Origin: Parafrankia discariae
GTDB taxonomy: Bacteria > Actinomycetota > Actinomycetes > Frankiales > Frankiaceae
Direction: 5' to 3'
DNA: 64,000 bases
NCBI RefSeq assembly: GCF_000373365.1
Contig: NZ_KB891210.1
Location: forward strand, 37,009 to 101,008
Shown here in pieces: positions 1 to 8,777 of this stretch. The notes beneath the pieces are model-generated. The model did no database searches. It was not told where the DNA came from and saw nothing but the letters and a program-made list of their open reading frames with translations. A program made the translations under genes and the position numbers. Each line of letters begins with the position of its first letter. The first letter of the stretch is position 1.

Positions 1-129
1 CTTTATCTTGTAGACCCGGTCGCCGAGGAAGATGAGTACCGACGTCAGCGTCTCGGTGAGAGTGGCGGGCAGCCCCGGCACCGTGCCGAGACCCTGCCCG
101 GCACCCACGGGGACCCCGCTGCCGGTCAT
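1..129 (-). CDS. Phosphotransferase/kinase-like protein, N-terminal fragment
   Basis: An open frame runs leftwards off the window edge from an ATG at 129 and gives 43 residues. Its C-terminal part (LTSVLIFLGDRVYKIK) resembles the N-terminal beta-strand segment of the aminoglycoside-phosphotransferase-like/AAA kinase family, where a Thr-Ser...Phe-x-x-x-Asp-x-x-Tyr-Lys-x-Lys pattern carries the nucleotide-contacting Lys. That family similarity is from memory and rests on a short stretch. The first 20 residues are Gly/Pro rich and not informative, so translation could start at a GTG further in. There is no convincing ribosome site. The gene is divergent from the methyltransferase at 411, with about 280 bases between them. 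Confidence 0.5.
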   Translation of the reverse strand, partial: MTGSGVPVGAGQGLGTVPGLPATLTETLTSVLIFLGDRVYKIK

Positions 130-410
130 CGCCACACGCATTGCACGAGACTGCCGGTCAACGCATGGGGATCACAGCGTGCGTGAGTCGGGCTGCCGAC
201 GTCCGAAGGTCGGCCCGCCACGGGCGAAAGGTCACCCGGCCCCGCGCCGGCGGTGGTCCGGATGACCGGGTTGGGTCAGGCGTGACCGCGCAGGTGGCGG
301 CGGCCGGCGGGCCGCGGGCAGGTGAGCGGCGGTGTCCGGAGCCCAGGTCGACGCGGAGGCGCCGGACGACACTCACGGGCCTTTCGGAGCGAACCAGGAG
401 GGGAATCAGC

Positions 411-1166
411 GTGCCGACGACATCCTCATGGCAGTACGGGCGGCTGTGCTCGCTGGTCTACCAGCTCGACAAACCGATCGGCACCAGTTTCGGCGACGTC
501 GAGTTCTACACGGAGCTGCTGGACGGCGTGACCGGTGAGATCCTCGAGCCCGCGGTCGGCACCGGCCGGCTGATCATCCCGCTCACCCGGTCAGGGCTGC
601 GGGTGCGCGGCTACGACGTGTCCGAGTACATGCTCGGAATCGCCCGCGAGAACTGCGCGGCCCATGGAGTGCGCCCCGACCTGTTCGTCGCCGACATGGT
701 GACCTTCCGCGAGCCCGGGACCTTCGACGCGGTCATCGTCCCCACCGGCTCCTTCGCGCTGGTCCTCGGCCGGGACGACGCGCTGCGCGCCCTGCGCAAC
801 ATCCGGGAGAGCCTGCGCCCGGGCGGGCGGCTCATCGTGGACGTCGAACCGCTGCGGCCGTCCACCGCGACCCACCCGCCCGGGCACTGGTGGCACGGGG
901 ATGATCTTCTCACGCTCACCGCCGTCGAGGAGGTGCGCGCCGCCGAGCGCCAACTCGTCTACTGGAGCCGCTACGAGCTGTGGCGCGAGCGCCGGCTCGT
1001 CGAGACCGAGCTCGAGCTCTTCACCCTGCAGATGTGGGAACTGGACGAGTTCTCCGCCCTGCTCGACGAAGCCGGGTTCGGCTCCGTCGCGGTACACGCC
1101 GACTACACGGCGGCCCGGCCGCCCCGAGCCGACACCGCCGTGTGGACCTTCGAGGCGACCGCCTGA
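411..1166 (+). CDS. Class I SAM-dependent methyltransferase
   Basis: A 251-residue protein with a class I Rossmann methyltransferase core. Motif I is EPAVGTGRL (around residues 47-55), followed by the acidic end of strand 2 (GYDVSEYML), an acidic motif II region (DLFVADMVTF), and a post-motif LRPGGRLIVDVEP. This set is typical of small-molecule methyltransferases; the substrate cannot be read from sequence. The reading frame stays open upstream to 141, but the GTG at 411 is preferred because AGGAGGGG sits 7 bases before it and family homology begins just after it. The prolyl aminopeptidase starts 24 bases after the stop, so the two may be co-transcribed. Confidence 0.82.
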   Translation: MPTTSSWQYGRLCSLVYQLDKPIGTSFGDVEFYTELLDGVTGEILEPAVGTGRLIIPLTRSGLRVRGYDVSEYMLGIARENCAAHGVRPDLFVADMVTFREPGTFDAVIVPTGSFALVLGRDDALRALRNIRESLRPGGRLIVDVEPLRPSTATHPPGHWWHGDDLLTLTAVEEVRAAERQLVYWSRYELWRERRLVETELELFTLQMWELDEFSALLDEAGFGSVAVHADYTAARPPRADTAVWTFEATA

Positions 1167-1189
1167 ACCACGAGTGCGATCATGGCGAG

Positions 1190-2236
1190 ATGAGCCCGCT
1201 GTACCCTCCGATCGAGCGGTACGCGCACGGCCTGCTGCCGGTCGGGAACGGCGACGACGCCGACCCGAACCAGATCTACTGGGAGACCTGCGGGAACCCG
1301 TCGGGCCGGCCGGTCCTCGTCGTCCACGGTGGCCCGGGCTCCGGGTGCTCCGCGGGCTCGCGCCGCTACTTCGACCCGGCCCGGTACCGGATCATCTTGT
1401 TCGACCAGCGCGGCTGCGGGCGCAGCACACCGCACGCGGCGGACCCGGCGACCGACCTGCGGCACAACACCACCGACCACCTGATCGCCGACATGGAACT
1501 GCTCCGTCGGCATCTCGGCGTCGACCGGTGGGCGCTGTACGGGGCCTCCTGGGGGTCGACGCTGACCCTCGCCTACGCCGAGCGGCACCCCGGGCGGGTG
1601 TCCGGGATCGTCGTCGCGGGGGTGACCACCACACGACGGACGGAGATCGACTGGCTGTACGGAGGGGTGGCGCGGTTCCTGCCGCAGGAGTGGGAGCGGT
1701 TCCGCGCCGCGATGGCCCCGCCCGGGGCCGCGCCTCCTGAGGGGGCGCACCCTGGCCCGGCCCTCGCCGTGCCGCGCGGGCGCGAGCTGGCGGCGGCGTG
1801 CGCCCGGCTGATGACACACCCGGATCCCGAGGTCAGGGCCTCCACCGCGCGTGAGTGGTGCGCCTGGGAGGACGCGGTGATCTCGCTGGAGCCGAAGGGG
1901 CGGCGCAACGTCTACAGCGACCGGGCGCCCGCGGCCCGGCTCGCCCTCGTCCGCATCTGCGCGCACTACTTCGCGCACGGCGCCTGGCTGGAGGAGGGAG
2001 TGCTGCTGCGCGAGGCGGGACGGCTGGCCGGTATCCCGGGCGTGCTCATCCACGGTCGCCAGGATCTGAGCAGCCCCTACGCGACCGCCTGGGAACTCGC
2101 GCGTGCCTGGCCGGGAGCCCGTCTCGTTCCCGTGACGGATTCGGGCCACACCGGCAGCGAGGCGCTGGGCAGGGAGATCATCCGGGCACTGGATGACATC
2201 GCGGACGGGGATGCCCGCGGCCACCTTCCGTCGTAG
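1190..2236 (+). CDS. pip: Prolyl aminopeptidase (proline iminopeptidase), S33 family
   Basis: A 348-residue cytoplasmic alpha/beta hydrolase that should release N-terminal proline from peptides. It shows the S33 oxyanion motif HGGPGSG, the strand/turn motif FDQRGCGRS, and the nucleophile elbow GASWGS with Ser120. The late HGRQDLSSP and DSGHTG segments carry the probable catalytic Asp and His. Length is close to the usual 310-330 for the family. The ATG at 1190 is chosen because homology starts right after it (YPPIERYAHG); the upstream open frame overlaps the methyltransferase gene. The gene follows the methyltransferase by 24 bases. Proline iminopeptidase is the best call, though related amide hydrolases share these motifs. 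Confidence 0.85.
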   Translation: MSPLYPPIERYAHGLLPVGNGDDADPNQIYWETCGNPSGRPVLVVHGGPGSGCSAGSRRYFDPARYRIILFDQRGCGRSTPHAADPATDLRHNTTDHLIADMELLRRHLGVDRWALYGASWGSTLTLAYAERHPGRVSGIVVAGVTTTRRTEIDWLYGGVARFLPQEWERFRAAMAPPGAAPPEGAHPGPALAVPRGRELAAACARLMTHPDPEVRASTAREWCAWEDAVISLEPKGRRNVYSDRAPAARLALVRICAHYFAHGAWLEEGVLLREAGRLAGIPGVLIHGRQDLSSPYATAWELARAWPGARLVPVTDSGHTGSEALGREIIRALDDIADGDARGHLPS

Positions 2237-2678
2237 CAACCGCTCATCCCGGGGCGACGGCTCCGACGAGGACCGTCGGCCCCAGGGACGACGGGTCCCG
2301 CAGGATTCGGATCGTGTGCTGCCCAAGAGGCAGATCTCCGAATTTCCAGGCCTGCGGAGAGAACCGGAGAATGCGGCACGGTCGCAATCGATCCGGCCTG
2401 CGGCTGCCCTCCGCGATTCCGGCAGCTATGCAGGCGAAGACAACCGGCCCGGTACGGTTGCGACGGGCCGGTCGCGGGTCGGAAAACATCGCGCCAAAGC
2501 GCGGAGAGAAGGGAATGCCGCGACGCGGAGAGGTGGAGGAGGACCCGATGGACAGGGAGATTGTGGGGCCTTTCGGAGCGCCTGAACAGAGGGCTCTAGG
2601 ATGACGCGTCGTGGGCGAGGTCTGCGGCATTTATGGGGATAGCGCAGGGGTCCTCGGGTCGATCCGCGACGGGATCCG
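2237..2678. other. Non-coding gap between aminopeptidase and kinase genes
   Basis: About 440 bases separate the aminopeptidase stop from the kinase start. Open frames of 130 and 128 codons exist on opposite strands, but neither has a ribosome site, a recognisable domain or convincing composition, so no gene is called. The stretch probably holds the kinase promoter. It contains a 15-base sequence (positions 2566-2580) that is identical to bases 377-391 just before the methyltransferase start. Confidence 0.5.
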
Positions 2679-4847
2679 GTGGAGATGATCTATGATCGGG
2701 CGAGGCTTGCCGCGGCGCTACCGGGTTACACCCTCGGCGACCTGCTGGGCGCGGGCGCCTCCGGTTTCGTCCTGGCGGGCTGGCATCGAGGGTTGCAGCG
2801 CGATGTCGCCGTCAAGATGGTGATGCGGGGGCCGGGCAGGCGCAGCTTCGCGGACGAGGCGCGGATCCTCGCCGGCCTTGACCATCCCCATGTCGTCCGG
2901 GTCTACGACTATGTCGAGACGGGCGAGCTCAGCCTGCTCGTCATGGAGATGCTCAGCGGCGGCACGCTCACCCGGCGCCGGGCCGGCATGACGTCGCTGA
3001 CCGCCTGCGGGGTCGGCCTTGCCGTCGCGCAGGCGCTGCGCTGCGTGCACGACCACGACGTGCTGCACCGCGACATCAAGCCGGACAACATCCTCTTCGA
3101 CACGGCTGGCCGGTTGAAGGTGGCGGACTTCGGTATCGCGAAGGTCGTCGCCGGGTCCGGTCCGGCGGCGAGCACGGTCGTAGGGACTCCGCTCTACATG
3201 GCCCCCGAGCAGTTCGAGGGTGGCCAACTGCAGCGCGCGACAGACATCTACGCCCTTGGCGTGGTGCTCTTCGAGCTGTTGACGGGTGTGGCCCCCACCA
3301 ACCCCGCGTCCGTTCCGCGCCAGGGCTCGGACGGCCCGTCCCGGTTCGGCCTGTCACGGGGATCGAGGATCCCCGATCCAGTCGCAACGGTGGTGGCGGG
3401 CGCACTGGCCCGTGACCCGGGGGACCGTCCCCCGTCGGCGTACGCCTTCGCCTTCGACCTCTCCCGAGCCGCCACCGAGGCGTTCGGACCTGACTGGATC
3501 CCACGGTCGGGCGTGCCCGTGCACGTCGACCACGACCTGATGGCCGCCACCGGCATGGCACCGTCCAGGACGCGGCACGCGGGCGGGATTCACGTGACGC
3601 CGCTGCCGGTGGAACCCGGGACGCCGCCCCAGCCGCCGGGGAAGGTAGCAGAGGGGAAACGAGCGGGTCCCGCACCTGACGACCGCGCGCCCGGGAAGGC
3701 GCCGGCGGACGGGAACACCCCGAGCGGGGCGGGCCGCGACCCGGCCGAACCGGAAGCCGGCTCGCGCGGGCGAGCCCGGCGTGGCCCACGCCGTTCGCCC
3801 GGCCGGCGGCTCATCGTGACGGCCGCCGTCCTGGTGGTTCTGCTCGGAGCGGTCGGCACCGGGCTCGCCGTCGTCCTGGGCCGCCCGGACGGTGCCCGGC
3901 TGCTGGGCCACCCGCTGGGCGGGCACACGGACTGGGCGCTGTCGGCGGTGTTCTCCCCGGACGGGAAGATCATGGCCAGCAGCGACACGAAGGGTGAGGT
4001 GTGGCTCTGGGACCTGCGGGACAGAACCGCCCCCCAGCGCCTCGGTCGCCCGCTCACCGGACCGGCGGACGGGGTCACCGCGCTGGCGTTCTCCCCGGAT
4101 GGCCAGGCCCTGGCCGGCAGCGACTGGAACGGCACCGTCTGGCTGTGGGATGTGACCGGCCACGACCCGAAATCCGTAACCGGCACGCCGCTGCTCGGTC
4201 ACGTCGGGCACGCGTGGTCCGTCGCGTTCTCGCCGGACGGGCGCACGCTGGCCAGTGGCGGCGAGGACGGCACGGTGCGCCTGTGGAACGTCGCTGACCG
4301 CGGCATGCCGCGGCCGATGGGGTCGCCGCTCACCGGCCACCGTGGCTACGTCACGTCCGTGCTGTTCTCCAGGGACGGGCTCGTCCTGGTCGCCGCCGGC
4401 GGTGACAGCACCGTCGTGCTCTGGGGAGTGGACGATCTCGCCGCCCCGCACCGGCTGGAGCGGGGGCTGCCCGGGCCGAGCGCGGTGTTCGGGGCGGCGT
4501 TCTCCCCGCACGGGCGGGTGCTGGCCGTGGGCGATGCCGACGGCGTGATCCGCTTGTGGGATCTCGCGATTCCCGGCGAGCCGCGCCGCGTCGGCAGGGA
4601 CCTGACCGGGCACACCGCCCGTGTGTGGTCCCTGTCGTTCTCACCCGATGGCCGCACGCTGGCCAGCGGTGGCCTCGACAACACCGTCCGGTTGTGGGAC
4701 GTCGCCGACCTCTCCAACGTGCGGCGACGGGGCGGACCACTCACCGGGCACACCGACTGGGTCCTGTCGGTGCGGTTCTCTCCGGACAGCGCCGTACTGG
4801 CCAGCGCGAGCACAGACGCCACCATCCGGCTGTGGTCGATCCCCTGA
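2679..4847 (+). CDS. Membrane-anchored Ser/Thr protein kinase with WD40 propeller
   Basis: A 722-residue eukaryotic-type (PknB-class) kinase. Residues 15-280 form the kinase domain: Gly-loop GAGASGF, VAVK with Lys46, HRDIKPDN with catalytic Asp132, DFG with Asp150, and an APE motif after the activation loop. A Pro/Ala/Gly-rich charged linker follows. One transmembrane helix lies near residues 376-400, and seven WD40 repeats fill 405-722, each with a core like SVAFSPDGRTLASG and an LWD-type end. Seven blades make a complete propeller, predicted to lie outside the membrane as a sensor or binding platform. All catalytic residues are intact. Start choice is GTG 2679 or ATG 2685. The partner and substrate are unknown. 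A possible palindromic terminator, ACCCGGCCGGGT, lies at 4874-4885. Confidence 0.93.
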   Translation: MEMIYDRARLAAALPGYTLGDLLGAGASGFVLAGWHRGLQRDVAVKMVMRGPGRRSFADEARILAGLDHPHVVRVYDYVETGELSLLVMEMLSGGTLTRRRAGMTSLTACGVGLAVAQALRCVHDHDVLHRDIKPDNILFDTAGRLKVADFGIAKVVAGSGPAASTVVGTPLYMAPEQFEGGQLQRATDIYALGVVLFELLTGVAPTNPASVPRQGSDGPSRFGLSRGSRIPDPVATVVAGALARDPGDRPPSAYAFAFDLSRAATEAFGPDWIPRSGVPVHVDHDLMAATGMAPSRTRHAGGIHVTPLPVEPGTPPQPPGKVAEGKRAGPAPDDRAPGKAPADGNTPSGAGRDPAEPEAGSRGRARRGPRRSPGRRLIVTAAVLVVLLGAVGTGLAVVLGRPDGARLLGHPLGGHTDWALSAVFSPDGKIMASSDTKGEVWLWDLRDRTAPQRLGRPLTGPADGVTALAFSPDGQALAGSDWNGTVWLWDVTGHDPKSVTGTPLLGHVGHAWSVAFSPDGRTLASGGEDGTVRLWNVADRGMPRPMGSPLTGHRGYVTSVLFSRDGLVLVAAGGDSTVVLWGVDDLAAPHRLERGLPGPSAVFGAAFSPHGRVLAVGDADGVIRLWDLAIPGEPRRVGRDLTGHTARVWSLSFSPDGRTLASGGLDNTVRLWDVADLSNVRRRGGPLTGHTDWVLSVRFSPDSAVLASASTDATIRLWSIP

Positions 4848-5009
4848 CCGGCTCCGTGCCGGGCACGCTGCCACCCGGCCGGGTCTGAGATCGCCCCCGA
4901 CGATCTGACCACGGCTATGGCCACGGCCGCCGCACGATGACAGATGTCATCGGGGAGCGGTGACCGCGGAGACTACGCACCGGCCGCGTGGCTGCGGATC
5001 ATCGTGGCC

Positions 5010-5981
5010 ATGAGGGAGACATCAGGAGCCGGCCCGCTGGGCGCCGGTGCGGAGCCCAGCGTGCGGCTCGCCGGCATTCGCAAGCGGTACGGCTCACGGA
5101 CCGCCGTGGACGGGGTGGACGTCACCGTCGCGCCCGGTGAGATCGTCGCGCTGCTGGGTCCGAACGGCGCCGGAAAGTCGACGACCATCGACATTCTGCT
5201 CGGGCTCACCCGGCCCGACGCCGGCACCGCCAGGCTCTTCGGGCACGCCCCGCGCGACGCCTGCGCCGCCGGGCTCGTCGGGGCGATGCTGCAGAACGGC
5301 GGCCTGCTCGCCGGAGTCACGGTCGCGACGATGCTCGAGACGATCAGCGCGCTGTACCCGAGCACCCGGCCGGTCGGTGAGGTGCTGGCGCTGGCCGGTG
5401 TGGCCGAGCTGGCCCGCACCCGCACCGACCGGCTCTCCGGCGGCCAGCGGCAGCGGGTGCGCTTCGCCCTCGCGTTGCTGCCCGATCCCAGCCTGGTGGT
5501 CCTCGACGAGCCGACCGCGGCGATGGACGTCGAGAGCCGGCGCGAGTTCTGGGCGGCCATGCGCGCCTGGGCCGCGGGCGGGCGGACGGTGCTGTTCGCC
5601 ACCCACTATCTGGAGGAGGCCGACGCCTTCGCCGACCGCATCGTGCTGCTCCGCGCGGGCCGGGTGGTGGCCGACGGGCCGACCACCGAGGTGAAGGCGC
5701 TGGTCGGCGGCCGGACGATCCGCGCGACACTGCCGCACGCCGCCGCGGGGCCGCAGGGGCCACCGGGGCCACCGGATCTGGCGGGTCTGCCCGGTGTCAC
5801 CCGGGCCGAGACCCGCGGCGAGACCGTCGTGCTGCGCTGCCATGACAGCGACACCGCGCTGCGCGCCCTGCTCGCCGCCCATCCCGACGCCCGTGACATC
5901 GAGATCGCCGGCGCCGGCCTCGAGGACGCCTTCCTCGCCTTGACCGGTGCTCAGCCCGTCCCGGAGGAGATACCGGCATGA
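5010..5981 (+). CDS. ABC transporter ATP-binding protein (ABC-2 exporter type)
   Basis: A 323-residue ATPase subunit of the DrrA/NatA-like class. It has Walker A GPNGAGKS (Lys56), the signature LSGGQRQRV, Walker B LVVLDEPTAAMD and a switch His in FATHYLEEAD. A C-terminal extension of about 90 residues is typical of this exporter group. The ATG at 5010 is chosen; the frame opens earlier at 4944 but upstream residues look non-coding. Its stop overlaps the permease start by 4 bases (ATGA), so the two are translationally coupled. A histidine kinase and response regulator follow, the arrangement seen when a DesK/DesR-type pair controls an ABC exporter. Substrate (drug, lipid or peptide) is unknown. 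Confidence 0.93.
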   Translation: MRETSGAGPLGAGAEPSVRLAGIRKRYGSRTAVDGVDVTVAPGEIVALLGPNGAGKSTTIDILLGLTRPDAGTARLFGHAPRDACAAGLVGAMLQNGGLLAGVTVATMLETISALYPSTRPVGEVLALAGVAELARTRTDRLSGGQRQRVRFALALLPDPSLVVLDEPTAAMDVESRREFWAAMRAWAAGGRTVLFATHYLEEADAFADRIVLLRAGRVVADGPTTEVKALVGGRTIRATLPHAAAGPQGPPGPPDLAGLPGVTRAETRGETVVLRCHDSDTALRALLAAHPDARDIEIAGAGLEDAFLALTGAQPVPEEIPA

Positions 5982-6748
5982 CCACCGCGACCGTGCCGTC
6001 GGCCGACATCCGCCTGGTCAACTTTCGTTACGTCGGCTCCGAGATCGGCCGGGTCTGGCGCAACGCGCGCTTCATCATGTTCAGCGTCACGCTGCCGGTG
6101 CTCCTGTTCGCCGCGTTCAGCGCCGGCGACCAGGACGAACGCCTCGGCGGCCTGACCGTCGCCCCCTACATCATGATCAGCATGGCGACCTTCGGGGCGA
6201 TGAACGGAGTGTTCTCGATCGGTGGCCGGATCGGCATGGAGCGTGCCACCGGCTGGAACCGGCAGCTGCGGCTCACCGCGCTCACCGGGCGGCAGTACCT
6301 CGCCGGAAAGGTCCTGACCGGGTTCACCGTCGCGCTGCCCGGCATGATCGTGGTCTTCCTGTTCGGCCATTTCGCCCGGGACGTCGACCTGCCGGCGGGC
6401 CGCTGGGCGCTGGCCGGGATCTCCATCCTGTTCGCGCTGCTCCCGATAGCGGCGCTCGGCTGCTGGATCGGCTACCTCGTCCGGCCGGAGAACCTCCAGG
6501 CGGTCGCCGGCGGCCTCTACTCCCTGCTGGCGCTCGCCGGTGGGCTCTGGGTGCCCGCGGACACCTTCCCGTCCTGGCTCGAGGCGATCGTCAGGATGCT
6601 GCCGATGTACTGGGCGGCGTTCGCCGGCAGGGCGGTCATCTCCGGAGACTGGCTGGGATGGCGCGGGGTGGCCACCGTCGTCGTCTGGACGGCGGTCCTC
6701 GGCGCGTGCGCGGTTCGCGCCTACCGCGCCGACCAGCTGCGCACCTGA
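5978..6748 (+). CDS. ABC-2 type transporter permease
   Basis: A 256-residue integral membrane protein with about six hydrophobic segments, including one near residue 32-50, GISILFALLPIAALGCWIGY in the middle, and VVVWTAVLGACAV near the end. The layout (N-terminal helix, large loop after helix 1, conserved LAGGLWVPADTFPSWL before the last helices) fits ABC2_membrane-type permeases. It begins with ATG at 5978, overlapping the ATPase stop by 4 bases, and so forms the membrane half of that exporter, probably as a dimer. The histidine kinase gene starts 81 bases later. Confidence 0.9.
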   Translation: MTTATVPSADIRLVNFRYVGSEIGRVWRNARFIMFSVTLPVLLFAAFSAGDQDERLGGLTVAPYIMISMATFGAMNGVFSIGGRIGMERATGWNRQLRLTALTGRQYLAGKVLTGFTVALPGMIVVFLFGHFARDVDLPAGRWALAGISILFALLPIAALGCWIGYLVRPENLQAVAGGLYSLLALAGGLWVPADTFPSWLEAIVRMLPMYWAAFAGRAVISGDWLGWRGVATVVVWTAVLGACAVRAYRADQLRT

Positions 6749-6829
6749 GCCGGCGCGGGCTGGTTACGGTCGCGGGGCGGGTCGGGTGGTCGCGGGCGGG
6801 CCCGGGTGGGGACGAGCGGAGGTGGGGCG

Positions 6830-8059
6830 GTGACGGTGGCGGCGGTGCTCGCGCGCAGCGCGGTGTGGCACTGGCTGACCGAGCCGGTGCTGGGGCAGAG
6901 TCCCGAGGGCCGGGCGCTGGCGGTGCGGCGCTGGCGCTACACGTCCGGGATCTTCCTCGTCTACCTGGCCTACGCCGTCGGTGACATGGTCCAGGCCGGC
7001 GGGGTGGCGCGGATCGCCCTCGGTGCGGTGCTCATCGCGCTGTTCACATACATCTACCTGGGGCCGCTTCCGGCGGCGTCGCTCGGCGGCGAACGCCGGC
7101 TGTGGTTCCTCGTGCTCCTGTCCATGCCCGCGATCATGGTCTTGTTCCTGGCGGCCGTCGGGCGGGGCGGGCTGGTCTTCGGGGTGTACGTCGCGGTCGC
7201 GTTCGTGATCCTGCTGCGCCCGATCGCGTTCATCCCGCTGACCGCCGCGCTGTTCGTCCTGATCACCTGGGTACCGCAGCATGTCGCCAGGTGGGACGTC
7301 CACGGCCCGCAGTGGTCGGTCTCGGTGCCCGTGCTGCTCGTCGCGTTCGGGGTCGGCGGGCTGCGTTCCGGGCTGCGGCAACGGATCCAGCTGCACCGGG
7401 CCGAGGCGGAGGTGGCCCGGCTCGCGGCCGGGCAGGAGCGGCTGCGGATCGCGCGTGACCTGCACGACCTGCTCGGCCACGCGCTGACGACGATCACCGT
7501 GAAGGCCGAGCTGGCCTCCAAGCTGGCGGTCCGCGACCCGGTCCGGGCCGCCGCGGAGATGGCCGAGGTGGCGGTTCTCGGTCGGCAGGGGCTGGCCGAC
7601 GTCCGGGCGACCGTCGCCGGCTACCGGGAGGTCAGCCTCGTCACCGAGCTGGCCTCCGCGCGGCAGGTGCTCGCCGCCGCCGGGATCCAGGCCGAGCTGC
7701 CGGCCACCGTGGAGAACGTCCCCGGCGACCTGCGGGAGCTGTTCGGCTGGGTGCTCCGGGAGGGCGTGACGAACGCGGTACGGCACAGCGGGGCGCGCCA
7801 CCTGCGGGTGGAGGTCGACGCGCGGTCCATCGAGGTGGTGGACGACGGCCTCGGTGAGCGCGCCGCGGGCGCCGCCGGCGGTGGCAACGGGCTGGCCGGC
7901 CTGGCCGAGCGGGCCGCGGCCGTCGGCGGCCTGCTCGTCGCCGGCAGTCCGCGCGACCGCGCGGAGAATGCCCGCGGTGCCGACCGCGCCGACCGCACGG
8001 GCGGCCCGGGTGGCCGCGGGTGGCCGGTGGGGTTCTCGCTGCGGGTGGAGCTGCCCTGA
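6830..8059 (+). CDS. Sensor histidine kinase, DesK/NarL class
   Basis: A 409-residue kinase with an N-terminal block of about five membrane helices (residues 35-185), a short coiled-coil, a HisKA_3 dimerisation domain with phospho-acceptor His212 (RDLHDLLGH), and a degenerate HATPase domain with N-box REGVTNAVRHS and G-box VVDDGLGE followed by GGNGLAGLAER. DesK relatives sense membrane or cell-envelope state. GTG 6830 is preferred over GTG 6806 because GGAGG lies 8 bases upstream of it. It follows the ABC exporter genes and precedes its cognate response regulator by 10 bases, so the four genes probably form one operon. Confidence 0.92.
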   Translation: MTVAAVLARSAVWHWLTEPVLGQSPEGRALAVRRWRYTSGIFLVYLAYAVGDMVQAGGVARIALGAVLIALFTYIYLGPLPAASLGGERRLWFLVLLSMPAIMVLFLAAVGRGGLVFGVYVAVAFVILLRPIAFIPLTAALFVLITWVPQHVARWDVHGPQWSVSVPVLLVAFGVGGLRSGLRQRIQLHRAEAEVARLAAGQERLRIARDLHDLLGHALTTITVKAELASKLAVRDPVRAAAEMAEVAVLGRQGLADVRATVAGYREVSLVTELASARQVLAAAGIQAELPATVENVPGDLRELFGWVLREGVTNAVRHSGARHLRVEVDARSIEVVDDGLGERAAGAAGGGNGLAGLAERAAAVGGLLVAGSPRDRAENARGADRADRTGGPGGRGWPVGFSLRVELP

Positions 8060-8069
8060 TGAGGCTTCG

Positions 8070-8675
8070 GTGATCAGGGTTCTGCTGGCGGACGACCAGC
8101 ACCTCGTCCGCGGCGCGCTGGCGGCGCTGCTCGCGCTCGAGGACGACATCGAGGTCGTCGGGCAGGTGGGGCGCGGCGACGAGATCGTCGGCGAGGTCTC
8201 CCGGCTGCGCCCCGACGTCGCGCTGCTCGACGTCGAGATGCCCGGGATCGACGGGCTCGCGGCCGCGTCCGCCATCCGCACGACGTCGCCGGGCACCCGG
8301 GTCCTGATCGTGACCACGTTCGGCCGGACCGGCTACCTGCGCCGGGCGATGGAGGCCGGAGCGCTCGGGTTCGTCGTCAAGGACACGCCGGCCGAGCTGC
8401 TCGCCGACGCGGTGCGCCGGGTGTCCCGGGGTGAGCGGGTGGTCGACCCGACGCTCGCCGCGGCGACGCTCGCCGGCGGCCCGAGCCCGCTGACCGGGCG
8501 GGAACGGGACGTCCTCGTCGCCGCGCGGGACGGCGTGACGGTCGCCGACATCGCCGGCCGGCTGTTCCTCTCCGAGGGGACCGTCCGCAACTACCTGTCG
8601 TCCGCGATCGCCAAGACCGGGACCCGCAACCGGATGGAGGCGCTGCGCGTCGCCGAGCACAACGGCTGGCTCTGA
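8070..8675 (+). CDS. Response regulator, NarL/DesR family
   Basis: A 201-residue two-domain regulator. The receiver domain begins with an acidic pair (LLADDQH), has phospho-acceptor Asp54 in LLDVEMPG and the conserved Lys in FVVKDTPAE. The C-terminal LuxR-type helix-turn-helix contains LTGRERDVLVAARDG, VADIAGRLFLSEGTVRNYLS and a closing AIAKTGTRNRMEA. It should be phosphorylated by the kinase just upstream and most simply regulates the adjacent ABC exporter. GTG 8070 is the start: the upstream ATG at 8059 is out of frame and closes at once. Confidence 0.93.
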   Translation: MIRVLLADDQHLVRGALAALLALEDDIEVVGQVGRGDEIVGEVSRLRPDVALLDVEMPGIDGLAAASAIRTTSPGTRVLIVTTFGRTGYLRRAMEAGALGFVVKDTPAELLADAVRRVSRGERVVDPTLAAATLAGGPSPLTGRERDVLVAARDGVTVADIAGRLFLSEGTVRNYLSSAIAKTGTRNRMEALRVAEHNGWL

Positions 8676-8694
8676 GTCGCGGCCGCCGCCGGCC

Positions 8695-8715
8695 GCCAGC
8701 GGTGCCGCCGCTGGC
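8695..8715 (+). terminator. GC-rich stem-loop after the response regulator
   Basis: A perfect 8-base inverted repeat, GCCAGCGG (8695-8702) and CCGCTGGC (8708-8715), with a 5-base loop, lies 20 bases past the stop at 8675. No T-tract follows, which is common for actinobacterial terminators. Confidence 0.5.
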
Positions 8716-8777
8716 GCCGGCCACGGCCCCGGTCCGTTGGTCCGCGTTTCGTCGGACCCCGGGTCTACGGTCCTCCC

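Noticed and set aside
2193..2630. Possible small genes in the gap before the kinase
   Set aside because: Open frames on both strands lack ribosome sites and recognisable content; both read through the same bases, which is expected at this GC.
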